64,000 nucleotides of DNA, taken from Oegoconia quadripuncta (lineage: Eukaryota; Arthropoda; Insecta; Lepidoptera; Autostichidae). Shown here piece by piece: positions 42,371 to 54,581 of this stretch; within the stretch, counting starts at the first letter, position 1; every line of letters begins with the position of its first letter. The stretch lies in NCBI GenBank assembly GCA_949316235.1, contig OX438743.1:18287771-18351770 (forward strand), given 5' to 3'. Position numbers and translations under genes: made by a program. The notes under the pieces are model-generated. The model saw only the letters and a list, made by a program, of their open reading frames with translations, was not told the DNA's origin and searched no databases.

Positions 42371-43465
42371 GTGTTATTTGTTTGCCTATGCACGTGAGAG
42401 CAACGTAAACAGATGAGTGGCTACGACAGTGATGAGGAGTTGGTAGTTAATTAATGATAGTTTGGTATTATATGTGCAAAAGAAGAACGTAATATGGAAG
42501 AGAATGAAAAGAAAACGAAATGGATTGCTGACATATCAAGGTCACGATATAAAGAAGGAGAATTGCCAGACCGACGTCGTTGCGCCGCTACAGCATGTCA
42601 GGGCGCTACGAGTCGAAATATTCGCTCGGAGGCAACAATGCTGCGACGCGCAGTCACTGCAGCGCCGTCCTAATGGAGACTTACGCCATACAAAATGACT
42701 AAAAGAGTATTTTGACACTTTGTGCCGCGCCGTGCAGTGCCACGCAGCGCCGCTCGCAAATGCAGTCCGACCTTAAAGGTGAAGCCGCTGAATTTGTCCT
42801 TGACTATTCCTCTCTCGCTCACTTAGATCCGCCCTTTGTTAGATATAGATAAGGTTTGATGAGCGAAATGGAAATAGGTATACAACTTATAGGTTTAATG
42901 AAATGTATTCAACTCGCGCTATATATATGGTATATGGGCCCAAAGTACCTTTCCCGATACCCGGTATTTCTGAAAATTAATGTTGCAAAAGTATTCGTCA
43001 CGTGCTTGTAAGACAGAAATGGCGATATTTTGACTACGAGTATACGAGTACCTCTCTCAAAATGTAAATGTAGAACCAACACCAGACAGCACACTCCGAA
43101 CCAATAAATCCGGCAAAAATCTGTCGTAACAATATGTTGGCGGAAGTCCGTGACAGATCCGCGCCTGAACGTCGCCGTCAGCGAATTTCGCCGGCGGTAA
43201 TCCAATATACTCTGTACTCGGACAGTATGTGGCGGAAGCGGGACAAGTGACAAAACATTAGTTCATAATTTATCTGTTGTGACGGGCTCTCTCTTTCTCT
43301 TAGTGAATCATCTCAGTCCACATCTACCCACTATTGCTGGGTACTATCTTATTATGCCAAATCTCACGCCCAAAATTCTGAAATATCACAACGTTAATTT
43401 TTATAGCAATTCCAATATATAATATGTCAACTTCTATATTAATAACTAATAAATATCTTTGCACA
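42371..43465. other. Intergenic; GC-rich patch
   Basis: 42560-42780 is rich in GCGCCGC-like words, unlike its surroundings. It may be part of an old DNA transposon. No coding evidence. Confidence 0.35.
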
Positions 43466-43709
43466 TACACACAGCGCCATCTAGTTCCACACTAAGCAAC
43501 TAGGCTTGTATTCTGAATACCAGATGGTTGATAAACTACACAAATACATTTTGTTTTTGTAAATAAATACATAAATAAATAAAAAACATCCATAACTCGG
43601 GAACGCGTCTATATTCATCATACAAACATATGCCCCTAGCGGGATTCGAACCCGCAACCTTTTGGTATAGCAGTCAGAATTTTTAACCACTACACCAAAC
43701 GGGTCGTCA
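43466..43709 (-). mobile_element. SINE-B, full-length
   Basis: The minus-strand head has GTTTGGTGTAGTGGTTAAAA and the B box GGTTCGAATCCC. The middle has CCGAGTTATGGATG and the TTTATTTATTTATGTATTTA run. The 3' part has TATCAACCATCTGGTATTCA and GAACTAGATGGCGCTGTGTG. Confidence 0.9.
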
Positions 43710-44680
43710 AAATATTAAATGTACCTACTTAAGTCTGATTTCACAAAGTTTTGGGAAATTTCTCCAACTTAAAGACGAATCTGTTATTTAGTATACTGGT
43801 GGCCGTTAATGACTGCGACAAACTTCTAGAATTTTCTAGTTATTATTGTAGTAAAACTCCACAGTCTTGTCAGTATATTCTCTTTATGCGACCTCAGGCT
43901 ACCAACACCAATAAAATACCAATACAATGCGTTAGAACCTCGTTACAACACTTTATAATCTTTTCGCTCCTATCACTTCACCGGCTACTCACCGAATGCC
44001 CCCACATGTCACCCATGTCACCCTCCAGTTTTGCCAGCCGGCAGGTTTAGGAAATCCCTAAATAAAACCAATTAATATTTGTGTTAAATAAATCTACCAG
44101 TTAACAAACCTTACATTATTGCACTTTGTAAATAGAAATAATGTATCTAATACCGTCTTACTTTACTTTACTTTTACTACATACATATTTTTAGATGCTC
44201 TATACTAAAAATATATCAAAAAAAGCATCTTTCAGAACTTCCTTGTTTTACTATCCTAACCTCAAACTCTTCATCCACCTATAACTTGTGCCACAAAATA
44301 AAGAAAGAATGCTGTACAGTTTTCAGTTTTGCTAAGTTCACATTTTCTACTAAGTTTTTTATTATAACATTGACTTTGATTAAATTTACTTAAGACCAAG
44401 TGTCCTGCATGTCTAGCGATCCTCTCCTCCTCCACACTGAAAATACCAGACATATTTATATATAGTATCGCTAGCAACTATCAACGAGTAATAAAGAATG
44501 AAATAATGTATCGTCCATTAGCTGAAGAAGCTTGCAGAGCAGAGAAAACAAGACAGCACTACTATAAAACTGAATTTAGTTTAGTTTAGCGAAGTCACGA
44601 CTCGACACCATTGTCGCTTATAGATGATAAGTTCTTTCGTTATTTACTACTTGCTGAAGTTGCTATCTATATGTATAATA
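43710..44680. other. Intergenic, no gene recognised
   Basis: Short frames only. Nothing identified. Confidence 0.4.
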
Positions 44681-45079
44681 TTGGGTCTTTACCTATGAAA
44701 TTGGAGTTTTTTTTCTTCGATAATCATATGTACCAATTCCTGCGATTTTCAAAGCTATATCCAATTTTTTTTTATTTGGAAAATGGAATATTATTTCAAG
44801 GTTTCACATGAAATATTTTTTAGTTTCTGGGCTAAATCACATAATAAAAAAAAATTCGACAGAGCTCTTTTCATGTGCTTCCCATAATCATTTCTTAGAT
44901 TCGCTGAAACTTTTGTGAAGCGGTTACTTTTAAAAATTAACGCTGCCTATACTTAACTTAATGTTATTCGATAATACACACAAAGTTTAGCTAAATTTGG
45001 ATTTGCCGTTCCCAAAAAAAAATCTTCTTCTTAATGAAATTCTTCATACAAAACGCCAATTTCATAGGTAAGGAACTAA
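44681..45079 (+). mobile_element. Tc1/mariner-type MITE, copy 1
   Basis: 399 bp with inverted ends TTGGGTCTTTACCTATGAAA and, at the right, TTTCATAGGTAAGGAACTAA. TA is present on both sides (44679-44680, 45080-45081). It matches the copy at 58080-58501 (opposite orientation) along its length, including AAAGTTTAGCTAAATTTGGA and AGCGGTTACTTTTAAAAATT. There is no ORF. Confidence 0.9.
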
Positions 45080-45754
45080 TATCTATATGTCCAGTTTTTC
45101 CTAGTTTTTCTATAGTTATTGTATTTTTGTTTCTTTGATCTGCAAGCCTCTTTTTATTCAATAGGCTTGTAATGATTAAATAAGAAATGGCTAGTCTGTG
45201 GCATAGTGTAAGGAATATAGTGATAACACTCGATGATCACGACAGATCAATCGTGCGGAATGTGCGCGTGGACAACTCTAAATAAAAGGTTGTAATGAGG
45301 TGCCTATTTGCTTTGTAGTGGACCGCTATTTGTCGGGGAATCACATATAACATTATATAACAAATGTCGATGATAATGTATGAATAAATGCGTCCCCATA
45401 ATATGCGTACAGTGGAAAACCTTTTAGAGCGTAACGAATGCACTGACACGGACGGTTTCCAAGTGCTCACTGACCCGAGGGTACTCATACATTACTGAGG
45501 TTCTAATTATATACACGTTAGAACCCCTCAGTAAATTTACCAATAGTTATGCTATTACAGTCCTATGAGCAGTGAGAGATAGACTATAATAATAATAAAA
45601 TATAAGTTATACATTTAGGAGCCAAAATAGATCTCAGTAAGTTAATACATAGCTTATTTTGTTACCTTATCTATCGAGACATCAAACTGTTGTTTGATGA
45701 GAGTGTATGCGTGTGTATGAGTTGAGTGTATGTGTACACAATTACATATACTGA
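45080..45754. other. Intergenic with a short hairpin
   Basis: At 45492-45534, TTACTGAGGTTCTAA faces TTAGAACCCCTCAGTAA, a ~15-bp stem with two extra bases in the right arm. Otherwise nothing is recognised. Confidence 0.45.
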
Positions 45755-45840
45755 CATCACGTGCTTCATCTTCAATCACATCGTCACTATCCATCAGGTG
45801 AGACTGTGGTCAAAAGTGCATCCAGTTACTCTGAAAAAAA
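45755..45840 (+). mobile_element. LINE 3' tail, severely truncated (11.5-kb family)
   Basis: ATCACGTGCTTCATCTTC, CATCGTCACTATCCATCAGG and AGACTGTGGTCAA match the last ~85 bp of the LINE at 11.5 kb, followed by an A run. Confidence 0.75.
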
Positions 45841-45987
45841 CGTGATCTAGTTAGGATTCGAAAATTTTTCCTTTTCCAAATTCCAAATTAAGTAAAGGGC
45901 TTAATGTGGCTATTTCGGCTTAGTACCCTTTTCAAGTGAGTAGAACACATTATCATGGTTCGAAATTTTAATGCTACTAAGCCGGAA
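45841..45987. other. Intergenic; repeat of a hairpin arm
   Basis: Contains ATTTCGGCTTAGTACCC (about 45914-45930), a direct near-copy of the right arm of the hairpin that follows. Confidence 0.5.
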
Positions 45988-46034
45988 GGGGGTACTAGGC
46001 CGAAATTGGGGTATTATTTCGGCCTAGTACCCCC
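45988..46034. repeat. Perfect 19-bp inverted repeat
   Basis: GGGGGTACTAGGCCGAAAT (45988-46006) and its exact complement (46016-46034), separated by a 9-nt loop TGGGGTATT. Confidence 0.92.
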
Positions 46035-48519
46035 TTTCCAACTAACCTTGTTTATGACTCGGGGATAAATGTTAAATTTCATACAATTATCATTCGAATC
46101 CCTATTTTTTAGTTCGAAAGCAGGGTCACTACGCACTACACCAAACACTTCTTAACTTTAAGGGCCGGATTAATAAAGCAATCTTAAGATTGAGTTCCAA
46201 ACTCACTCTCAATACTATTTTTTTTTCATACTATTTAAATGCACAAGCATTATCCTAAGTATCAACTTCAGTACATCTCGATCTTTAGTACATTTTATTT
46301 ATTAATGGCTTAAGACCCCTTATACATCTTTGACATGAAAAATAATGAAGATGACAGCACGATATTTTTTTTATGGCTTTTGTATCGTGCTTTTTTAACA
46401 CAATAAATTCTACCAATGACAATGTAGAGGACAAATCACAGGGAAAGATAATCGGTTTTACAAAACTACTTTGGTCGGTTATTCACTTCACCGTATTATA
46501 ATTAAAATTATAAAAAATCATTAACAATCACAAGGGGATTTAAACAATAGACTAGACTAGTACAAATGACGTTACAACACAAGTGATACAGGGTTAAAGT
46601 TGAATATCGAATTTCAAAATATTTGATAATTATGGTAGAGTCAACAAGTATATTTAAGTGAGTATTCCCTCTAATAGGCCAACCAAAGCAATAGCTATAT
46701 TATAGAATCAAAACACACTGTGACCAAAGTAAGTACATGGACTAAGACATGGACGTAGAAATTCTCAAGTGGCGCCTCAGCATATTGTGTAAGGTCAAAT
46801 GTGGGCCCCCAGGGTCCACCCGACGAGATTTATGGCGGTAGTACCCAACTTTTGCTACAAACTGAACAGATGCTTCGCTTGTTTACGGTATCTTCTACAT
46901 ACTTCGGTTAGGTGCTGTAGATTTAAGTATTGGCACAGAATAAATAATAGTATTTGTACGAAATACAGTATAATATAGGTCTATGAGGAATATAATATTA
47001 ATTTTAGCTCTAGCCGTTCCTGACAAACAAGAACAGACATTTAAAATGAGTAATTAAGAGGGTTAGCATAAATATTTTCCTAATTATAAGTACATCAGAA
47101 AGTTCTGCATATTACAAGTGTTAGCATATAATGTTATCCTAAAGTATGAATAACATTAATACTACCCGTGATGAAACACAATACTAACTAAATAATTTAA
47201 ACAAGTAAAATAATATATATTCATACATATATACCTAATATACTATACTACCAATACATACGTATTAATTACATGTATATGATTATATAATATACAATAT
47301 TATAGGTATCGTCACTTTCGTCTAATACATTTTATGATTAAAAATCCAACATGGCGCCCGCAAAATGCAAAATATGCTGTCGGGTTTTATAGTGCTTAAA
47401 TTGTTATTGATATATGAAAACGATTGAGTGTGTGTGTGTGTGTGTAGGTGTGTGGTGATTAAATATAATAGGATGATGATGAGTGGTGATGATTGTATCT
47501 AGCCCCACGAAATTGGAGAAATCTTGGGTTCGGATGATCCTTGCGGATTATCCACTAGATAGGCTATAATTTTACTTTATGATGACAGGCTGAACGTAAA
47601 AAAAAAAGGTTAGGTTAGGTTAATATTATGTACTATGTTATGACAAACAGAAGTTTTGGTTTTTTTAAATGTCAAAATTAAGAAGTTATTTTGATATCGT
47701 TTCTGCAGTGTCTTTTAGGCTGCCCGCCCACGACCGACAATCGGTGATCGATATTGTGTAATAGAAAAATGGAACGTACTGATTGCAATATTTCAACGCT
47801 CACGTCCTACAAAAAATCGGTTACAATATCGGTGATAAAAGTATTGATGAAAAAATCGGCCGATTATCGGTCCTACTAAAAGTCTGTCGTAGGACACACT
47901 TGGACTTCGGATATTTAGCAATTTATTGAATTTATTTTAATAGGATTATTGCATTCATCTGTCAGCCAGTATGTCCAAGCTGCTGTGGAGATGGTTATAT
48001 ATTTGTAATAAACTAGATTATTGAGTTCATTATTGAACATTTAACTTTAACCTTGGATTACCTGACTCATCATCATTAACCTCTTAATCTTAACAAACAA
48101 GACCTATGAATCATTTTCACAGTTTTACCCAAGTAAACTGCCATAATTTTACTGGAAAACTTAACTCGTTGCATAGGGTGGACCATTATTCTCAACAACT
48201 TAAGATTCTGTCCGTTAAGTGAGGCTAAGTTCGAGCTAAGTGCTAAGTTCCGCGAGTCCAGTAAATCGATTCTGGTTAAGTGAGTTTTAATTCGGTTATA
48301 ATTCATGAAGAGCTTAGTAAAATTCAATTAAAAACAGGATTAAAAGCTTTGAATTATAAACAAATTACTTTCCGTTTAAATTTTAGGGATCAACGTTTAA
48401 TCTTTCTAAAATCAAACAGAACGGTAAGCACAAACATTTAGTGTTTTAAAATATTTCGATGTAGGAAGTCAAACTCATATGTATACATACATACACCCAA
48501 TAATTGAATGACGTTGACA
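46035..48519. other. Intergenic; simple repeats
   Basis: A (GT)n run lies near 47429-47446, and a GGTTAGGTTAGGTTA tract (three TTAGG-like units after an A run) is at ~47608-47622. No gene is supported. Confidence 0.5.
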
Positions 48520-48715
48520 AAGTCAAAGTAAAAAATACTATATTTTGTAGGTACACAGGGTACATTTAAAATAGAAAATTTTACATATTTTACCCTACTG
48601 TTTGTTCAAAATGCAATTTTCCTCTGAGAACAAGCAAAAAACTCAAAGGGTTATTCTTATAAAAAGGTTTTTATATTTCATTATTAATTGTGAAATAGCC
48701 TGGCATGCGAACGAG
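48520..48715 (-). mobile_element. LINE 3' UTR (family of 53.5 kb)
   Basis: Read on the minus strand it matches the 3' UTR at 53640-53875: CGTTCGCATGCCAGGC, ATTATTAATAATGAAAT-like and GTACCCTGTGTACC blocks in the same order. Confidence 0.7.
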
Positions 48716-48743
48716 CAGGTTATGTCCATGTATAATATATGCC

Positions 48744-49023
48744 TATATGCAGGGATATATGCCTTCCCTCGTATATGAAGGAGTATGGGCTATAGCCCAC
48801 CACGTTAGCCCAATGCGGGTTGGGGACTTCACATACCTTTGAATTTTAATTTCTTAGGCATGCAGGTTTCGTCACGATGTTTTCCTTCACCGTTTCAGAG
48901 CAGTCGGATAAATCCACAAAAGTAATTAAATTAAATTTAAAAACTCATTGGTAAATGGCCTGCGTGGGAATCGAATCCGAACCTCCGGGAGACCGCGTCT
49001 TAACCGCTTAGCCACCGATGCTC
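48744..49023 (-). mobile_element. SINE-C, nearly full-length
   Basis: The tRNA-like head has GGTGGCTAAGCGGTTAAGAC and a GGATTCGATTCCC B-box region. The body has CCCAACCCGCATTGGG. The tail is truncated before the GATGAT run. Confidence 0.88.
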
Positions 49024-50597
49024 TTATTACTTTGTTATAATATTATGGATAATCTGAATAATACAAAACTAACTTTAAAACATTGGATTCTAAATCAACT
49101 ACATTTTCCAATTCTTGTTTTAAGGGATCGTTTATGAGATATATATTATTTACTTGAATGGCAACACCATGGGTTTTCATTTCATAGGATACTCCCTTAA
49201 CTAGTGGCAAACTATTAGTGGTCACCCATCCAAGTATTAACCATGCCAGATATTTCTTAACTTTACTAATAGAAAACGAATAGCGAACGCGACGGCGCTA
49301 CGAGTTTGGAAAATGTTATTCGACATTCCTCATCCAGACTAGTTCAGTTTTAAAAGTACCAGGAGAGCATAGAGCTACTAAAGGTTTTTATTTTTATATA
49401 TCAACTCTCTAATTCCCAGCCTATTTTATGTTTCACATATACAAATAAATCGTCGTAGAAAAAGTGTAATGAAACCGCGTAATTAGCCATTTGCATGGAG
49501 CACTCTTGCGGTTGGCCCAACAAATTTCATGCCCCTCTTAAGTATTAACCGGGATTGTCACCAGGCAATTTGAGGTTTTCCCTATAACACGAGTGCATGA
49601 AAACATCCTAACTTACAACTGTATTGTGGCTTCACTAATTTATTTATAGACAGGACCCAAATAGAGAGGCCGAAAATGAGTGGTTGGCCTCTGCATTATT
49701 AAATAGGAGATGACAGGGACGGACCGCCGTCAATAGCATTCCGTCGTCTCCGTAAAATAAATAATTCGTACAAAAGTCTATGCAAACGTTTTTACAATAA
49801 GGCTCTCGTTGATATAATAAATCTTCCTTTCAATAAATTTAAAGATACTAAAATGGAAACTTATTGAGAAAGTATAATTAGACTGAATATCGCCAACCGG
49901 TTTATGCCAATGCTGGCATATCATCCACAATAGTCAGAAATTTTATAATAGCTTTTTGTAAATAATGTTTGTTTTATGGTGGTTTTATTTAAAGAAAAAT
50001 TTTGAATTTCAACTAGCACCTTATTATACAGACGTATATATTGCCCCTTAAATGACTTAGTAACTTTGCGTATGGCTGACGTATCAGCAAGTTTAAATTT
50101 TATTTCTTGTATTTACATTATATATATCATACACGACATGCAATCATAACACGACACAATCGGAACTGAAATGTTCCAGAAATAGAGCCACATGCTGCTA
50201 GGACTTCGTGATAAACGAATGATTATAGGATCGGTCACAGTTTTCTACCACGACTATAGCCGCCCCGTCAATAAGTCCTCAAAACGGCTCTGGCAACCCA
50301 CAGCGTATTGCGGACAACCAGCTTATAAATGGACGATATTTAATATTTATCTAGCAGCTTTGTTTTCTGAAATCGGACACTTATTTTTGTGACCTAGATT
50401 GCTACATTGGCCTTTCAAATTTCGTACTGAAATAAAAAAAAGGGCAAAAGAATCAACTTATATGCAGTTGCATCATCGAATACACCCTGACGCATCATCA
50501 TTTCAGTGACATCAAGAAAATTCCCCTGATATTCAGCTACTCATAAATATTAGTAATGTAACGCAATCACCCCACTCCCCACACCTACAATCAGTTT
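49024..50597. other. Intergenic with one LINE coding scrap
   Basis: At about 49765-49875, TCTTCCTTTCAATAAATTTA then AAGATACTAAAATGG gives INLPFNKFKDTK-like residues. This matches the C-terminus of the LINE at 53.5 kb. The rest is unassigned. Confidence 0.5.
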
Positions 50598-50747
50598 TAA
50601 CCGCCACCGTGCTCAATGTGAACAGCATAGGGCTACATGTTTAATATTCGGTTTAGTTGGTGGTAGGGCATTTTAAATGTCCGCCTGGCTAGCTACCACC
50701 ATCTAATCTAAGTCTGCCGCCAAACAGGAATGTTAATAGCATTGTTG
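50598..50747 (+). mobile_element. SINE-A with internal and 3' deletions
   Basis: Has CCGCCACCGTGCTCAATGTG, GGGCTACATGTTTAATATTC and GGTGGTAGGGCATTTTAAAT, ending at GCATTGTTGTATT. The B box is lost by deletion. Confidence 0.8.
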
Positions 50748-51111
50748 TATTTTAATTACATAGTATAGTTTAATTACATAACTTTCTTTTATAAAAAAAT
50801 AGGCTACCCAATACACAATAAATGTTATGTAAGTAGATACGTAATGCTCACAAGTCAATAGATGTTACAATTAGGTTGTAATTTTTAAATTTGTTGCAGT
50901 TTGTTTGACTATGAGTGAAAAGAAACATTTTGCAGCAAAATTCAGTAGACATACAAGTAAAAGAAAACGTGACTTATACCTATATCATATTATATATATT
51001 ATTACTTATACATATTATTCTATGCTTAAAAGTAAAATAATGCATGAGTGTCCAACATAAATAATTTCTTTGGGGGAACCCTTATGTTTAGCAGTAGATT
51101 GTCCTGTGGAC
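50748..51111. other. Intergenic, no gene recognised
   Basis: AT-rich. Nothing identified. Confidence 0.4.
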
Positions 51112-51560
51112 AACCACAGTTTAAGTATTCGGTTGGTAGGTGGTAGGGCATTTTTAATATTCGCCCGGCTAGCTACCACTATCTAATCTAAGTCTGCCGC
51201 CAAACATCAATGTTAATAGCATTGTGTTCCAGTTGTCAGAGGTGAGGTAACCAGTTCCCAAAACGAGATGGGGTTTCTGGATCAGTACGCTTCTACCTTT
51301 GGCCTGATCTCCACTTAAACATCAGGTGTGATTGAGGTCAAGCGCTAACCCGCCGTGCATAAAAAAATATCTGTCGTCAAACAGCAACGTTAATAGCATT
51401 GTTGTGTTCCGCTTGTCAGAGATAAGATAGGCAGTCCCACAAATAAGATGGAGTTTCCGGGTCAGTACGCTTCCACCTTTGACCTCATCTGTGCTTAACA
51501 TCAGGTGTGATTGAGGTCAATTGCTTTCCCGTTGTGCATAAAAATAAAATTAAAAACATG
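51112..51560 (+). mobile_element. SINE-A tandem dimer
   Basis: The first monomer (51112-51368) lacks the tRNA head. The second (51369-51560) starts at ATCTGTCGTCAAACAGCAAC, the same breakpoint as the second monomer at 24731. Both end with GTGCATAAAA-type tails. Confidence 0.88.
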
Positions 51561-51657
51561 TTCTTGGTATGGTATATACATACTTCACAGTAACCTCCAA
51601 AACTAATTTCTTAGCTCTTGGGTCCACCTTCGGCCTCCTAACCCGTTGTGCATAAAA
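51561..51657 (+). repeat. Empty-site flank of the 24.9-kb transposon, plus SINE-A tail scrap
   Basis: TTCTTGGTATGGTATATACA then TACTTCACAGTAACC is the uninterrupted version of the sequence split at 24938/27193. From 51618, CCACCTTCGGCCTC then CTAACCCGTTGTGCATAAAA is another, internally deleted SINE-A tail. Confidence 0.85.
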
Positions 51658-52149
51658 AATCTTCGAGCCATGTGCCCTGACCACTGCCACTTCAACTTGA
51701 TCTCACATACATATGACAGATTAACTTTAACAAATTTTGTGAAGTAATTTCCTAATCCAAAAGAGGAAATCATAGAAGCAGTCGTAATCTAAACGGTAAT
51801 GGGTTGGTGAAACGAAATTATCATTACCATCATGTTTTATAAAGGTTCCACGAGTATGACATTACCCTCAAGTTAATGTGTGTTGGAAAAGGGACGTGCA
51901 AAATATTCAAGGGCAAGCTTTTTCACGTAAAAGCTCGACATATTTTCGGCGTCAAAGTACTTACGTTGTTTATTCAGCCCCATACATCAGCTGAGGCTGA
52001 CCTAACAAATAATTAAAAGCACTCCAGATTACAGCTGCCCACATTATGGGATTTAATGTCATCATAAGTATAACGAGCACGTTAAGAATGGACGGTTTTA
52101 TCTAAATTAGGTTCTGTAGAATTATGTACACGGTGAAATTTAATTCGTG
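51658..52149. other. Intergenic, no gene recognised
   Basis: Nothing identified. Confidence 0.4.
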
Positions 52150-52590
52150 TAATTGATGTTGATTGGTTTTTTATTTTGCAAAAGATATATAATCCGCACG
52201 ATATATAATCTGCGTCGATATGACTCTCTTCGGGGCAGGTTCAAAGAAATTTATGTTTTAACTGTTCCTTCAAAATTTATTTACGAGAATGTTACGTACG
52301 TACGAAAAAATATTTCTGCATTCCCAAAAAATAGTGATAAGCATAACTTAAATTTGAGATATAAGGACAAATTAGACATCCCCATTCTTCAGACTGAGCA
52401 AAGTTAATACATCATTTATGGGACACTGTATACGCTTTTATAACCTTATACCTGAGAATATCATTAATCTACCTAAATGAAAAACAGTTTAAAAACCATG
52501 TCAAAACAACATAAACAAAAAAAAAGGTTATTACAAAATTAGTGACTACCTGAATGACAAAAACGCTTGGTATACTTCGCCCAGCTCCCA
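52150..52590 (+). mobile_element. LINE ORF C-terminus, broken
   Basis: The frame at 52153-52407 has RYDSLRGRFKEIYVLTVPSK, FIYENVTYVRKN and NSDKHNLNLRYKDKLDIP. In shifted frames SFMGHCIRFYNLIPENIINL and ISDYLNDKNAW follow. This order is the C-terminus of Jockey/CR1-like reverse transcriptases. At least two frameshifts or stops. Confidence 0.75.
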
Positions 52591-52632
52591 AAATTTATGT
52601 ATATATAAAAAAGAAAAGAAAAATGATCCTGT

Positions 52633-52715
52633 GGGTTTCTTGCGCCGCTTCTTTTCCCACAGATTATTTCCCTTTCCGAATCCACGCTGGCGAAGCAACG
52701 GGGGAAAAGCTAGTC
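52633..52715 (-). repeat. Fragments of two repeats
   Basis: 52633-52680 is the inverse of the GAAGCGGCGCAAGAAACC module at 14.74 kb. 52683-52715 is the end of the GCGAAAAGCTAGT-type element (plus strand). Confidence 0.6.
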
Positions 52716-53499
52716 ATAATATAAATTTAATCATAACGTATCCTAAATTTTCAGTCAATTTCTTAGCTTCTATAAATATGTGTAACAATGGAAGAGCCCA
52801 ATGTAACACAAGACTACTTTAAATTTAAATATTTTTGATTGATTTTGATTTCTAACATAGATTTGGGAATAATTTATCTGTCTTGTTTTTGTCTCTAACA
52901 TTTTAATATGTTTTTTGGATACTCTAGCGTGCACAGAACTTACATAGTCGAAATACGTAAATGGACACATTGCAAGAACTTACGGACACAGTAATCTCCA
53001 CACAATATCCTCCTTTCATGTAGCTTTACGGCTTCAATATAGCATAGGAAACGACAAACGGACATGAATATGTTCCTACGGAAATGGGTGGCCCCAAAAA
53101 GGTTACGTTTACTTTGTCCAAGTGCGGAACCCTGAAAATTCTATACGCTCGTTTAAAGCAGAAAAAGGTAAAATGAGAATTAAAACTGCCACAATGTGGC
53201 GAGTATTTTTGCCGCAACATACGTATAGGTAGATTATTTTATGTTGGCAACATTTTTGTGTGTCGCGTATTAAAAAGTTTGTGTCATAAAAATGTTGCGC
53301 GTAGAAGTTTTGTGCGTTTATCAATGTCGCTCGGGTTTATTGATGTTGGTGACTGATTATTATTTCCTACATACATTACAATTTGGATTTTATTCAGAAA
53401 CAACAACAGATTATAATCATCTCTAAAAATGCTTAGCTATGTTAGTCGGAAAGGAAACAAAATTCATAAGTCCCCTTCACAAAGTCAGTAATTCATTCA
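52716..53499. other. Intergenic, no gene recognised
   Basis: Short frames only. Confidence 0.4.
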
Positions 53500-53880
53500 A
53501 AGGGTTATGTATACGTTATTTCAACAACGTTCCTGTTGATATACAAAATCTGCCTTTCAATAAATTTAAAGATACTGTAAAACGGAAACTTATTAAAAAA
53601 ACCATATTATAAAATATCAGACTAATTAGATGATAAACATCCATGGACATTACCAGCTCGTTCACATGCCAGGCGTTTTTATAATTAATAATGAAATACC
53701 GTTGTGCATTTTTGTAATATAAAAACCTGTTTTAAAAAGAGCTACCTCTCTAGTTTCTTGCTTGTTCTTCTCAGGAAAAAATTGCCTTTCGAACAAGCAG
53801 TAGCTTAAAAAATTTTATACTATTTTAAATGTACCCTGTGTACCGTCAAAATAAAGCATTTTTGACTTTGACTTTAGAGT
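53500..53880 (+). mobile_element. LINE C-terminus and 3' UTR
   Basis: The coding scrap IQNLPFNKFKDTVKRKLI is followed by a 3' UTR with TCGTTCACATGCCAGGCG, TTCTTGCTTGTTCTTCTCAG, ATGTACCCTGTGTACCGTCA and a final AAATAAAGCATTTTTGACTT. It is the reference for copies at 48.5 and 60.3 kb. Confidence 0.75.
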
Positions 53881-54475
53881 AGTAACTAAGCCTAAAGGTT
53901 TTATAAAGTATCGTGAGTAGAATGTTTTTAATGAGAAGCCACAAGATACTGCCACCAGGAAAAGATATCCCCTGGTCCACCTGGAAGTTCCTGAGTAGAC
54001 TTAGGTGGGGCGTTGGCAGGTACAGAAAATTCAGGAAAATATGGAGCTTCTGATGATGACAAGTGAGACTGCAGCATTACGCAATCTACAGCGCACTTAT
54101 TGTCGTGCCTTGCCCTTCCAGTTTCTTGCACAGAGAAGCCATCGACGTTGCTACTTTTTGGGCCAAACCACTTTAGATTTGTTTGTTTGTTTGTTTGTAG
54201 GTACTTAAACGCTTTATTGTACTTCATATGAATTAGGTCATCATAATTTTTCCCATTGAGTAGAATGCATAAAAACAAAAGTTTTACTCTCCATACAAAA
54301 GTAACTCATCGGTTGTACGGACAGTATATTTTGGTTAATTTTTTTTTTTAATAGAAAAATATTTTACCCTTGGAAGCGTCTACTGTTCGCCATACCTATT
54401 AACCCCCTTTCATCTTGTACCATTTTTTTAATATCTTAATAACGTCATCATAAGAGTCAAAAAAATGTATTTATG
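53881..54475. other. Intergenic, no gene recognised
   Basis: Contains a (TTTG)n run near 54178-54197. No supported gene. Confidence 0.4.
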
Positions 54476-54581
54476 TAGTATATCAACCATCTGGTAGCCA
54501 CAACACAAGCCTATAGTTGCTTACTGTGGAACTAGATGGCGCTGTGTGTATGTCTAAGGTTATTTATTATTTATTTATTGT
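54476..54581 (+). mobile_element. SINE-B 3' tail
   Basis: TATCAACCATCTGGTAGCCA, GTGGAACTAGATGGCGCTGT then TTATTTATTATTTATTTATT. The head and middle are absent. Confidence 0.8.

Noticed and set aside
43751..44050. 99-residue plus-strand ORF as a small gene
   Set aside because: No recognisable domain, no sign of splice partners, and similar-length frames occur by chance across the window.
50192..50392. 66-residue ORF with hydrophobic end as a small membrane protein
   Set aside because: Single short frame with no supporting context or homology I can recognise.
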